Assembly: GCA_017447875.1 (NCBI GenBank)
Contig: JAFSMP010000005.1
Coordinates: 1 to 51,636 of the forward strand
Length of the DNA stretch: 51,636 nucleotides
Source of the DNA: Paludibacteraceae bacterium
GTDB lineage: Bacteria > Bacteroidota > Bacteroidia > Bacteroidales > Paludibacteraceae
Direction of reading: 5' to 3'
Shown here: piece after piece, positions 41,968 to 51,500 of the stretch
Layout of the letters: the number at the start of each line of letters is the position of its first letter
How positions within the stretch are numbered: position 1 is the first letter of the stretch
Translations under genes and position numbers: made by a program
Notes under the pieces: model-generated
The model's input: only the letters and a program-made list of their open reading frames with translations
Told to the model about the DNA's origin: nothing
Database searches by the model: none

Positions 41968-43184
41968 TTCAGTTGGTTACCTGTATTATTCATAAAATCC
42001 TCTTCCCACCATAATCTGGCCTTTTTCATCTGGGTGTTCTGTACATCACAAGCACGGTGGTCGATCAGATCAAAGACGGTACACGCTGTATATATCTTAT
42101 GTTTCAATAGTTGGGCATTCTTGTTAAACGCATATACCGAATGCCCCATGTAGAGGAAAAGCAGTACACTGCATAGTTGTTTGAGTAGCGTTCCGTACGG
42201 CACGTGTATCGGTTCGTCCTCGGCCTTTTGAACCGTACTGAATATATATACGATCACTAACGGCAAGAAGAAAGAACGGATACGCCCCAGCAGGTAATAA
42301 TATTGGTACAGCAACACCACAATGACCAAACCGACGAGTGCAGCAGCGGTAATAGCACCGGCTCTGGAGTGCCGGTATTGGCTGAAATGTGCAATCACTA
42401 CCAGTGCTGCCGCATAAACCAGGAAAATCACTTGCACTTGGCGTCCCAGTTGCAGATGGTGAATCAACGAATCGGCATAAGTCTCAGGTATGGGCAAATG
42501 GGAAATAAACGACGAAGATATATGGGCTATCGGCAATAAAAATACCAGTATTAATATCACCAGCATCAGTTGGTACATATACGGTTGAACCCATTTGCTA
42601 CGAACCATATAATAGAAGAGAACCACACTGACGACAAAGGCACCTGATTTATGGAAAGCAATGGTGAGTGCCGCCAATACGGTAACCAACAAATATTTTC
42701 TCTCTTGCAGACAAAGCACCATCCATAGGAAGCATGTGATAGCCAGGCACTGGCGATAGGTTGCGAAAATACAGTTATAATCCAATACCACCAATATAGC
42801 CAATGCGAAAGAACGCTTCCGCTCTATGCGTGTAAAGAGAACGGCAATGACAGTAAAATATAAGATGGAAATGATGGCAGTATGCCAATAAAAAGAGACA
42901 CCCCAATTCTTCAAAACACTGCAGAACAAGGCATAACCTATCTCGAAATGTTGCGGGATGTCCGTCGGATGGTGCAGCACATAGGAGGGATTTTGGATAT
43001 CCTGATAGAAGTTGCCATAATGCCATATATCCGCCCCATAATAGTACTTGATGGTAAAAAGAAAAGTGATCACGAACCATGCGATCCAGAATATATCCCG
43101 TTGCAAACGCGGATAGCGTTCGGTTAGAAAATCCGTCAGACCGAAGAGGATTGCAATCGTTAATATGAGCGTTATCAGGTTCAT
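41964..43184 (-). CDS. EpsG-family membrane protein (candidate polysaccharide polymerase)
   Basis: 406 residues with about ten to twelve membrane helices. The N-terminal region with YYYGADIWHYGNFYQDI and HFEIGYALFCSVLKNWGVSFYW matches the EpsG family, implicated in exopolysaccharide polymerisation or export. A Wzy-like polymerase role in this cluster is inference. It lies 3 nt downstream of glf. Base composition is somewhat AT-richer than the flanking glycosyltransferases, as is common for Wzy-type genes. Confidence 0.82.
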   Translation of the reverse strand: MNLITLILTIAILFGLTDFLTERYPRLQRDIFWIAWFVITFLFTIKYYYGADIWHYGNFYQDIQNPSYVLHHPTDIPQHFEIGYALFCSVLKNWGVSFYWHTAIISILYFTVIAVLFTRIERKRSFALAILVVLDYNCIFATYRQCLAITCFLWMVLCLQERKYLLVTVLAALTIAFHKSGAFVVSVVLFYYMVRSKWVQPYMYQLMLVILILVFLLPIAHISSSFISHLPIPETYADSLIHHLQLGRQVQVIFLVYAAALVVIAHFSQYRHSRAGAITAAALVGLVIVVLLYQYYYLLGRIRSFFLPLVIVYIFSTVQKAEDEPIHVPYGTLLKQLCSVLLFLYMGHSVYAFNKNAQLLKHKIYTACTVFDLIDHRACDVQNTQMKKARLWWEEDFMNNTGNQLK

Positions 43185-43187
43185 GCC

Positions 43188-44315
43188 TTACAGTCTCTCT
43201 TTCGCTAACGCCATCGCCCGCTCGATAGTCGGCGCCATGTCATAGTATTTGTATTCCGCCAGACGACCGCCGAAAAGTACGTTGGATTCGGCATCTGCGA
43301 GCGTTTTGTATTGATTGTACAAGGCCGTATTCCGTGCATCGTTCACCGGGTAATAGGGTTCCATACCGGGTTGCCACTCCGTGCTGTACTCACGACTGAC
43401 GACAGTCTTGGGATTGTCATAGACCGCCTGGCCGAACGATTCAAAATGCTTATGCTCGATGATGCGGGTGAACGGTGTCTCGCGGTCGGTATAGTTAATG
43501 ACCGCATTGCCTTGCCGGTTCGGCGTGTCCAAAACCTCCGTCTCAAAACGCACCGTACGGTACTGCAGTTGACCGAAACGGTAGTCGTAGAACCGATCAA
43601 TCGGTCCGGTATAGACGATGGTATCTGCCAAGGCCGTCAGTTCGTTCCGTTCGGCAAAGAAATCACAGTTCAGACGGACGTCTATCCCCTCCAGCAGTTT
43701 CTCGATCAGCATATTGTAACCGCCGATAGGAATACCTTGATACGGGTCATTGAAATAGTTATTGTCATACACGAACCGCAACGGCAGGCGACGGATGATG
43801 AATGCCGGTAACTCCGTGCAAGGACGTCCCCATTGCTTCTCCGTATATCCCTTGATGAGTTTCTCGTAGATATCCCGCCCCACTAACAGCAAAGCCTGCT
43901 CTTCGAGATTCGCCGGTTCCCGGTCTCCAATCTTCAATTTCCAATCTTCAATCTGCTCGTTAATACGAGCAGCTGCTTCCTCCGGCGTACGAACACCCCA
44001 CATCTGATAGAAGGTATTCATGTTAAACGGCAGGTTGTACAGTTCGCCTTTGTAATTGGCGATCGGACTGTTGGTATAGCGGTTAAACGGCACCAGCCCG
44101 TTCACAAAATCCCACACGTCCTTATTGGCGGTATGGAAGATATGGGCACCGTAGGTATGCACATGGATACCTTCTATCTGCTCGCAATAGACATTCCCGC
44201 CCACATGCGGACGTTTGTCGATAACAAGGCATTGCTTACCGGCCTGCTTGGCATGGTAAGCGAAGGTGGCTCCAAAGAGCCCTGAACCTACTATCAGATA
44301 ATCGTAATGAACCAT
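43188..44315 (-). CDS. glf: UDP-galactopyranose mutase
   Basis: 375 residues from the ATG at 44315. A longer frame upstream runs through the promoter. The FAD-binding start YDYLIVGSGLFGATFA, HVGGNVYCE, HTYGAHIFHT and GYTEKQWGRPC are diagnostic. It interconverts UDP-galactopyranose and UDP-galactofuranose, so the cluster probably makes a galactofuranose-containing glycan. The segment QIEDWKLKIGD before EPANLEEQA is encoded by a heptamer word array and looks a few residues longer than in relatives I remember. It is the first gene of the cluster with its own promoter. Confidence 0.95.
   Translation of the reverse strand: MVHYDYLIVGSGLFGATFAYHAKQAGKQCLVIDKRPHVGGNVYCEQIEGIHVHTYGAHIFHTANKDVWDFVNGLVPFNRYTNSPIANYKGELYNLPFNMNTFYQMWGVRTPEEAAARINEQIEDWKLKIGDREPANLEEQALLLVGRDIYEKLIKGYTEKQWGRPCTELPAFIIRRLPLRFVYDNNYFNDPYQGIPIGGYNMLIEKLLEGIDVRLNCDFFAERNELTALADTIVYTGPIDRFYDYRFGQLQYRTVRFETEVLDTPNRQGNAVINYTDRETPFTRIIEHKHFESFGQAVYDNPKTVVSREYSTEWQPGMEPYYPVNDARNTALYNQYKTLADAESNVLFGGRLAEYKYYDMAPTIERAMALAKERL
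43927..43954 (-). repeat. Four-heptamer word array inside glf
   Basis: In coding sense AGATTGA, AGATTGG, AAATTGA, AGATTGG. As 14-mers the two halves differ at one position. Confidence 0.75.
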
Positions 44316-44333
44316 ATGCACATAAAAAGTGTG

Positions 44334-44365
44334 CAAAGATACAACAAATTTTGCATATATGCAAA
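44334..44365 (-). promoter_or_regulatory. Promoter of glf cluster
   Basis: Minus-strand TTTG (44365-44362) followed by CATATATG, 20-nt spacer, TATCTTTG (44341-44334). The glf ATG is 18 nt beyond the box. The -33 overlaps the A-tract of the rpsP terminator. Confidence 0.78.
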
Positions 44366-44388
44366 AAAAAACGCCCAAAAGGACGTTT
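44363..44388 (-). terminator. Terminator of rpsP
   Basis: AACG-C-CC, loop AAAA, GG-A-CGTT (one mismatch), followed on the minus strand by a run of nine T. Packed between the rpsP stop and the glf promoter. Confidence 0.7.
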
Positions 44389-44408
44389 TTTCTCAAAATG
44401 TGCGGCTT

Positions 44409-44975
44409 TTAAGCCTCTGCTTCCTCTGCGGGAGCCTCTTCGCCCTTAGCCTCTGCTTCTGCAGCAGCAGCTTCTTTAGCAGCCTCTTGAGCTGCAGCAG
44501 CGAGTTCAGCAGCAGCGGCAGCACGCTTCTCAGCGATAGCAGCAGCTTTAGCCTTGTTGGTCTCTACCTCTTGTGCGAGCAGTGCCTTGGCAGCAGCAGC
44601 TTTCTTGTCAGCCTCAGCCTGCGAGATCTTGCCTGCCTTAGCGTCCTTCTGAGCCTTCCAAGCGTCGAAACGCTTCTGAGCCTCTTCCTGCGTGAATGCG
44701 CCCTTCGCTACACCACCGTTCAGGTGCTTCATGAGCATCACTCCTTCGTTAGAAAGGATCGTACGTACGGTGTCGGTCGGTTGAGCACCTACGCCTACCC
44801 AGTACAGCGCACGCTCAAAATTGAGGATCACTGCTGCAGGATTGGTGTTGGGATTGAACGAACCGAGACGCTCGATGATTTTGCCGTCACGCGGCGAGCG
44901 GCTGTCTGCTACTACGATGTGGTAGAATGCATAGTCTTTGTGACCATGACGAGCCAAACGAATTTTTGTTGCCAT
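44409..44975 (-). CDS. rpsP: 30S ribosomal protein S16 with long Ala/Glu C-terminal extension
   Basis: 188 residues. The first ~85 are a normal S16 ([43 protein letters not shown]). The remaining ~100 residues are a low-complexity helix-forming tail rich in Ala, Glu and Lys, ending [11 protein letters not shown]. Long S16 tails are known in Bacteroidota, but the function is unknown. The tail end nearly repeats that of the small lipoprotein at 14145, also at DNA level (TCCTC-GCGGGAGCCTCT in both). The leader is ~115 nt and appears structured. Confidence 0.95.
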   Translation of the reverse strand: MATKIRLARHGHKDYAFYHIVVADSRSPRDGKIIERLGSFNPNTNPAAVILNFERALYWVGVGAQPTDTVRTILSNEGVMLMKHLNGGVAKGAFTQEEAQKRFDAWKAQKDAKAGKISQAEADKKAAAAKALLAQEVETNKAKAAAIAEKRAAAAAELAAAAQEAAKEAAAAEAEAKGEEAPAEEAEA

Positions 44976-45089
44976 TTAGTTTGTTGTTTTGTGGGCGTTG
45001 GATTACACGAATCCGTGCCCGGGTTAATAATAATGACGTGCTTTTTACTCGAAAATTACATAGTAATAATCGTGCAACGCTAAGAAAAA
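44976..45089 (-). promoter_or_regulatory. Structured 5' leader of rpsP, possible autoregulatory element
   Basis: In transcript sense GCGTTG (45080-45075) can pair with CAACGC (45000-44995), enclosing most of the leader. An inner hairpin GGATT-CGTGT-AATCC lies at 45014-45000. Ribosomal protein leaders are often autoregulated, but no known S16 element was recognised with certainty. Confidence 0.4.
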
Positions 45090-45094
45090 GTGTG

Positions 45095-45126
45095 CAAAGG
45101 TACTACAATTTTTTGACATGCGCAAA
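45095..45126 (-). promoter_or_regulatory. Promoter of rpsP
   Basis: Minus-strand TTTG (45126-45123) followed by CGCATGTC, 20-nt spacer, TACCTTTG (45102-45095). Its -33 region and spacer lie in the last codons of the upstream small gene. Confidence 0.78.
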
Positions 45127-45507
45127 TTTTCGGGCACTTTTTTTGCTTTTTCTGTAAAAAATGTACACTACAGCCAGCAATAACAGCACCCAAGGTTCAC
45201 CGATGGGAGTATTTATAACACCCATCTCATCTCCTTCTTCATCGTCCATATCCATGCGAACACGTCTCGGCTCGCCGATAGGAGAACTGCTGCCCGGTGT
45301 ATAGACCGCGATATTCATCGTCGGAGCATACGCCGAAGTGGAACGGAACTGGTAAGCCGGTTGGATATCCGCACTGAGGGTCGGTGTCGTGCGCCATGCA
45401 GAAGGCGGTGCGGCTTGCGTATAGGCATACGCAGCCGTCTCACATCCTATCAAGAGCCATATGGCTATGAGCCATCTACATATCTTGTTTCTTCCTCTCA
45501 TAATCAC
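45103..45507 (-). CDS. Small exported protein with C-terminal membrane helix, partner of the giant T9SS protein
   Basis: 134 residues. It has a signal peptide with cleavage near AAYAYT, a Pro/Ser/Thr-rich middle with a SSPIGEPRRVRMDMDDEEGDEM segment and a repeated PIGEP motif (~76 and ~101), a single hydrophobic helix (WVLLLLAVVYIFY) and a basic tail. This order (signal, spacer, helix, Lys/Arg) resembles a sorting or retention signal. I have the impression such proteins often follow large T9SS substrates in Bacteroidales. No function is known. The start overlaps the giant gene's stop by 4 nt. Confidence 0.7.
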   Translation of the reverse strand: MIMRGRNKICRWLIAIWLLIGCETAAYAYTQAAPPSAWRTTPTLSADIQPAYQFRSTSAYAPTMNIAVYTPGSSSPIGEPRRVRMDMDDEEGDEMGVINTPIGEPWVLLLLAVVYIFYRKSKKSARKFAHVKKL

Positions 45508-48500
45508 CTCACTTTCTGTCCAAACATGGTATATATATGGCCGTTACGCAGGATCAGCACATGACCGTCCTGAATAAACTTCAATGCCTTGTCATCACCC
45601 TCCGTATTACTGAATTCCATACCGGTAACGATCGGCGTATCCGGATCTTGCGGACGGTATCCCGGACGACGGATGTAATAGCGTTTCAGGTGGTTCTGCA
45701 CCGGCGTCTCTATCGTCAGGCATATACCGTCAACAATCTTGCGTTCGCTATCGGTCCATGCATCGTACAGCACCAGTTGGTCATCAATGTTGTTGACTCC
45801 GGTGAACCATAACTGCGTCTCGGGTTCGAAGCTCAGATCACTCATATAGAACGAGATCGGTACATTGACGATCGAGTCGCGCAAATCGATACTCATACCG
45901 CTACCGGCTGATACCGCATAGAGGTTAAACGGTGTGGTCGGCGTCAGGTTGGCGGTGTAGTTATCGATATTGATGGTAGTCAAGATAGCATCCTCACCAT
46001 CCACGATCTCGTTATGATATCCTTGACCAAGCAACAGACGCGATGTGCATCGTGCCGAAGTGGCATTCTTCGCTGTGACGGTCATGATACCTTTTCTGCG
46101 TGCCGATGGAGCGGCATGACGCGGAGCCGGTGAAGGTTCCGGACGAACGATCTGACTCGTGTCCGTCACGATACGGTTGGTATTGAGTCGCAGTTTCAAG
46201 TTGTTAGCCGCAGCCGATGCGGTCAATACCATCACATGCATAGGCGGCAAGTAACGCTGCGGATTCGAGAGCTTATTATCTCCCTTTGCATCGGCAGCTA
46301 TCTTGGTTACCTCGGTATACAGACTGGCTTTCCCGCGCTCGTCCATATAACCGATTTTTTCGATGAGACCGGCAGTTCCTGTACCTGTGTTATCCGCAAT
46401 GAATCCCCATATGTCGATATAACCCATCGTCGGATTACCGAAGACGAACGACTCTGATGCCACCACGTTTTTGAGCGTGATACTATCATGATCTTCCGCC
46501 GGATGGAAAGCCAATTCACCGGCTAAACCGCCGGCATTAGTATTACGCAAGGTGCGCAGATTCGCCTCATACTTGTCGTATAGCTTCTCTCCGTACGTAC
46601 CGTAATAATAATAGATATCATCGTTCTTAGGCAGACGTACAATTGCCGGTTCATCGGTTCTCGTGCGGGCATAGACGGCAAATCCTTGTCCAACCGGCAA
46701 CGGCATATTCATCGCGTTGGTCACTCTCGACCAATTGGCGGTCACCGTACGGGTCGAGTCGTCACCGGTGAGGTTGACATGACTGTTCTCCCTGTTATAT
46801 ACGGAGAACCAGAAGGAAGCATTTCCGGTCTTGTAACTACGTCCGGATGCATCGAACTCACCGACCTCCCATAGCGGAGCATCGACTGCAAGGTCCGCAT
46901 CTGCCATATAGATATCACCGCTGAGCATACCTTTCACCGGAGCCGTACGGAACGCCCATTTCTTATTGGGGAACTGCATATCGACGATGGCATTGTCGTA
47001 GTCGAGGTATTGCTGTTGACCGATCGCAGCATTCGGCAGGAAGCGGATGTAGTCGCATTTATTATATTCGAATCCCACCTGCTTAACAGAGTCATAGGTA
47101 GCAGGAGCGGTCAGGTCAGGCAGTTCCGGATAAGGTCTGCCGTCGGTCATAGCCGGGATGATGACTGCTGTCGTGGATAGCGGTGCGAAGCGGGCCGTGG
47201 CGTGAATCGGGTTATTGTTCTGGTCGATACCCATCCAGTTGTCATGCTTGTTCCATTGCGCACTGATCGAGTCTTGCGGATCCCAACGCAGATAGCTCGG
47301 TACGATTGAGATCGTAAACGGCACCGTTCCTACCTTACATCCTCCATCTAAGGTATCCTTACCGAGATGGGTCTGCAGCTCCATATTAAATGTATAGGAA
47401 TAGCCCTGCTTCATCGTATAGGTGTTGGTGCTTGCCGGCTGCAGGGTGATATCGTTGCCCTTTATGTAGTACGATGCTCTCGGATAATCCAGATCAGGAA
47501 CCAAGGCCAGTTTATGGAATCCCTCTTGGAAATCAGGATCATCGGTTGTACGCAGTTCGACGGTAGAGATACCTATGTTCGGCATGATAGAATCGACCTT
47601 GAGCGTGATTTGCTGATTGGCTATATTCATATCGGCCAGTACTACTACCGGCAGTTTCATCTCGCTCGAGTCGCGGTTCAGTCCGCCTACGATGAGAGGT
47701 ACCGCGGAGCTGGACTGCGGTTTGAGCTTGATCAGAATCGGCATCGGACAAACATCCACACTCGAGTGAAGCTTCGTGTCGGTACCCGTGCCCAATATCG
47801 GGAAGATGACATACTGCACCGAATCGCCTGCATAGACGTTGGCAGTTAGCGTCGGCTTGTAGAGCGTCAGGAATCCTTTGTTGACCAGATCGGCCAATAT
47901 GTCATACGGATGAGCCGTCGTATCCAGTGGCACTCCCTCGGCATTTTTGATACGCTGCATCTCGTTGCGGCTGACGGCGGCCAGGGTCGGTGCGAACTGG
48001 TTGGCATTCTCGGTGCCCGGAGGATCGCAACGCAGGATGTCTTTTACTACCTTCAAGATGTCGCTGTATTTGTAGCCGTAGCGCCTCTTAGGCGAACCGG
48101 TCATATCGGCTGTGTCACCGTACAGCAACCAGTCGTTGACGCAGGTTCCGTTAAGGTTGATAGGCGCGACGCTATCCAGGTAGAGCAAACCTTTGACGCG
48201 CAAACCGATATCATAGGTTGAGTTGGCGCACAGGTCGAGCGACTCGGTTGTGGGTTGCTCCTCACCGTTGAGCTCCAGCACCATCTGGTTGCTTACTTTC
48301 AGGTGGCTGGTCATACCGCACAGACTGCTGAGCATGTCCTTATAGGAGCCCGACATATGTACGGTAAAGGTATCAATAGCATTCACATAAGCGCTATGTA
48401 CCACGTACTTGACAGGACGTATGTCACCCTCGAGAATCTCGTAGATATAGCCTTCTTTGAAGATCTTGTATTCCGCATTCTCCTTGTGCTTTTGGGATGA

Positions 48501-51500
48501 GACCTCGAAGGTGTCGATCAACTGGTTCATGTTGACGAAGATCGAGTCCGGATTCGTCGGTTCGTAGGTCTTGCCCGGGATAAAGAGTTTACCACAGATG
48601 GTATCATGATGGATTTCTTGATCCAGATATTCGTCTATCATATGTACATACGTGACAACTCGATCCTTGTTGACGCTCTTGAGGGTATAATAGACGGTAG
48701 TGTCATTATAACCCTCGCCGACGATACCCTGGTAGTCCACACGCAAGATGACATGCGACGGGAGTTCCTCGTCTGCTTTTTCCTTACAAGCCGTATTGGC
48801 CTGATAAGCGATCAACGGCGGCTTGGTAGCGAAGATACACATGTCATCGATGATGAAGTCGTTTCCGTCCCAGTCGGATGATACGTTGTAAATGCGTACG
48901 CGGAATTGCTTGTAGTCGATATTCTCGTCAAAGACGATCGGGAAGTAGATCTGGCTCCACTGGCTCGAGGGTTTGATACCTCCCGTAGTATACGAGGTGA
49001 TATTATCCCAATGGACTCCATCGACCGATCCTTGCACACTAAAGGTGAAGTTCGGGTCCGCCTTGCCGGTCTGGCTACTGGGGTTGCAAACATAGCCGGA
49101 GAAGAACATCTTCTGTCCGGAGCACAGATGCGTCTCCAAGGAGAGGGCGGCTACCTGACCGGACGACGACATACCGTCGCAGTAGATCATGTATCCGTTG
49201 GAAGCTCCTCCGTGTTGCTCCATCGGACGCCAATAGGACGTGACACCGTCCCCCCAATGACTTGCTGTCGGAATGCGGTTGATCAGTCCGTACTCACCAT
49301 GGTTCGGGAAGTCGGAATGGACGTGCAGTCGGTTGTGGGGCAGGTCGGGAGTCTCGGGGTAGGTGTAGCCGTACGAGGCATCCGCCCACGGTAGCGGGTG
49401 GGGATAGATCGTATATTCGGGTCCCGGCTTGTTGTAGTCGAAATTCAGACGTTCCAGCACTTCGTAGTGCTGCTCTATATCGTCGTTGGTGATCAAGGCT
49501 TTGGCGACACCTGACTTTGTTGTTTCAGCCAACGGACCGTACTTGCCGGGCTTGTGGTATATCAGCTTGTAGCGGCATATATTGAACATATAGTCACCAT
49601 CCACGGTGGAGTCATTGCCTGCTTTATCCGCCAGTGTCTTCTTACTCTGCGCGCGCAAACAATAATAGACGGTATCAAACTCCTGTCCGTTGGTGATGTT
49701 TTGCTTCGCCGGCACTTTCAGGAAGTCGTCGCTCACGGTTGTCGAGTGGTTGCATACGGTGTATTTTTGGGTCTTGGGGTCGTAGGTGTACCATTTGCAG
49801 ACTGCATCCCAACCGCCGCACCAGATCATCGTATCCTTACGGGTAGCGTTCCAACGGGCGTCCGACCAGTTGTCGTCGCGCATATAGTAACCTAATAGCG
49901 ACTCCGATTGTTTCGTCGATTCCAGGTGCTCGTAGATGTAACGTTGCTCGGTGGAGAGCAGCAGCTCGTTGCCGGTAGGAGCCATCATGACGTGATCCTC
50001 CATGTATTTCTCGTTCGCCAAGGGGAAGACCTTAGTGGTATGTGCTCCTGCTCCGCCAGGAATTAGCGTTTTGTAGTGATCCAGCGTATCGGCCATCTCC
50101 GTCCAGGGGTGCAGTTCGAAGATCTCACGCAGCGAAAGCGTCGGCTCCGGAATAGCGGACATGGTGTCCATCATCGCGGTATCCACCTGGTTCTTGTACC
50201 TTAAGGACATCGGCAGGTTGTCGTAGTAGTTGCTGAGCTCAGCCGCATAGGTCACAGTCGGTTTGCTTGCATCTGCCACGCCGAACGTCGTGATCGGCGG
50301 TGCTACACGCACGGTCTTGACGGGAGGATTTTTCTTGTTGTCGTTATAATCTGCCGCCTTGTAATGGAAGACGGTATAGCGACCCATGGTAACGAGTTTC
50401 TTGCCTTGGCTATGATCTGCCTCATCTACCCATACCGAATCACCGATGATACGGAACGGGAAGTTGTAGGTGCCGCTTCTTCCGGAACCGGTGTTTCGCG
50501 GCTGCACACGCCAAACCGTATTCGGTATATCCGAGTCGCCTATCTCACCTTCGCCCTCACGGAACCAGCGCCACCAGCCGAAGAAGTGGCTGTCGCGAAT
50601 CGGCAACTCCACATCCTGCTCGGGGTAGTAATAGAGGATACGTTTGTTCTCGTGTACCTGCTGCATACCGTCGGCTCGTAGCGGATCGCCTGAAGCACCG
50701 GGAGAGTGAACCAGGTGCTGGTTATTGGCATACTGGAAATAACTGGGTTGGGATACGGTCAACTGTTCGGTGACAACATACATCTTACTATCTATCATAA
50801 CGATATAGAAGATGCGTAAATACGCCATACGCGGCGTACGGATACCGCTCTGCGTACATTCTACCGTAATGGTGGTGGCCGTCTTACCGGAGATACGACA
50901 CCAACTCGGCGTATTACCGTAATCGTCCAAGAGTAGTACCTCGGCCATGGCCGTACTGCTCAAATCCATACTGCCGGATACCGTTACGTCCGTCTCATCC
51001 TCATCCAGCACCTCCATCGTCATATTCGCTACGTCCAGTACGTGGCGACCGGTGCGGTTCGCTGTACCGAGGTTGAAGGTATAGGATACCGGATCGGTGA
51101 TCGTATTGGGGAAGGTATGGTTGTACGCATCGTCGGCAACAACACATACGAGCGAGTCGTAGTCCTCTTCGTGGTAGGTCTTACGTACCAGCGGTATCTT
51201 CAGTTCCGCATCGCTGACGGACCGGAACTTGCTCCAGTCGCCCTTGAAACGATATGCCGGAGCTCCTCCCTGTAGCGTAAGAGTCACATGCAGCGTATCG
51301 ACGATATTGACGTACTTGCCGCCTATTGTTACATCCCTTGGACTGGCCGCGGAGCCCGAGGTGGAAACGGTGCTTCCCGTTTGACTGATGCCGCTCTCGG
51401 GATTCGGATCGCCGTCAAAGTCGCGCGCGTCGGGGATGAGGCTGAATGTCTGATTGGTTTTCCATTCCAGGCTGCTACTCTGCAGGTTAGACATATCGGT

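Noticed and set aside
9882-43954. Word arrays as a CRISPR or IS remnant
   Set aside because: Words are 7-9 nt with no spacers, no terminal inverted repeats and no transposase, so neither explanation fits.
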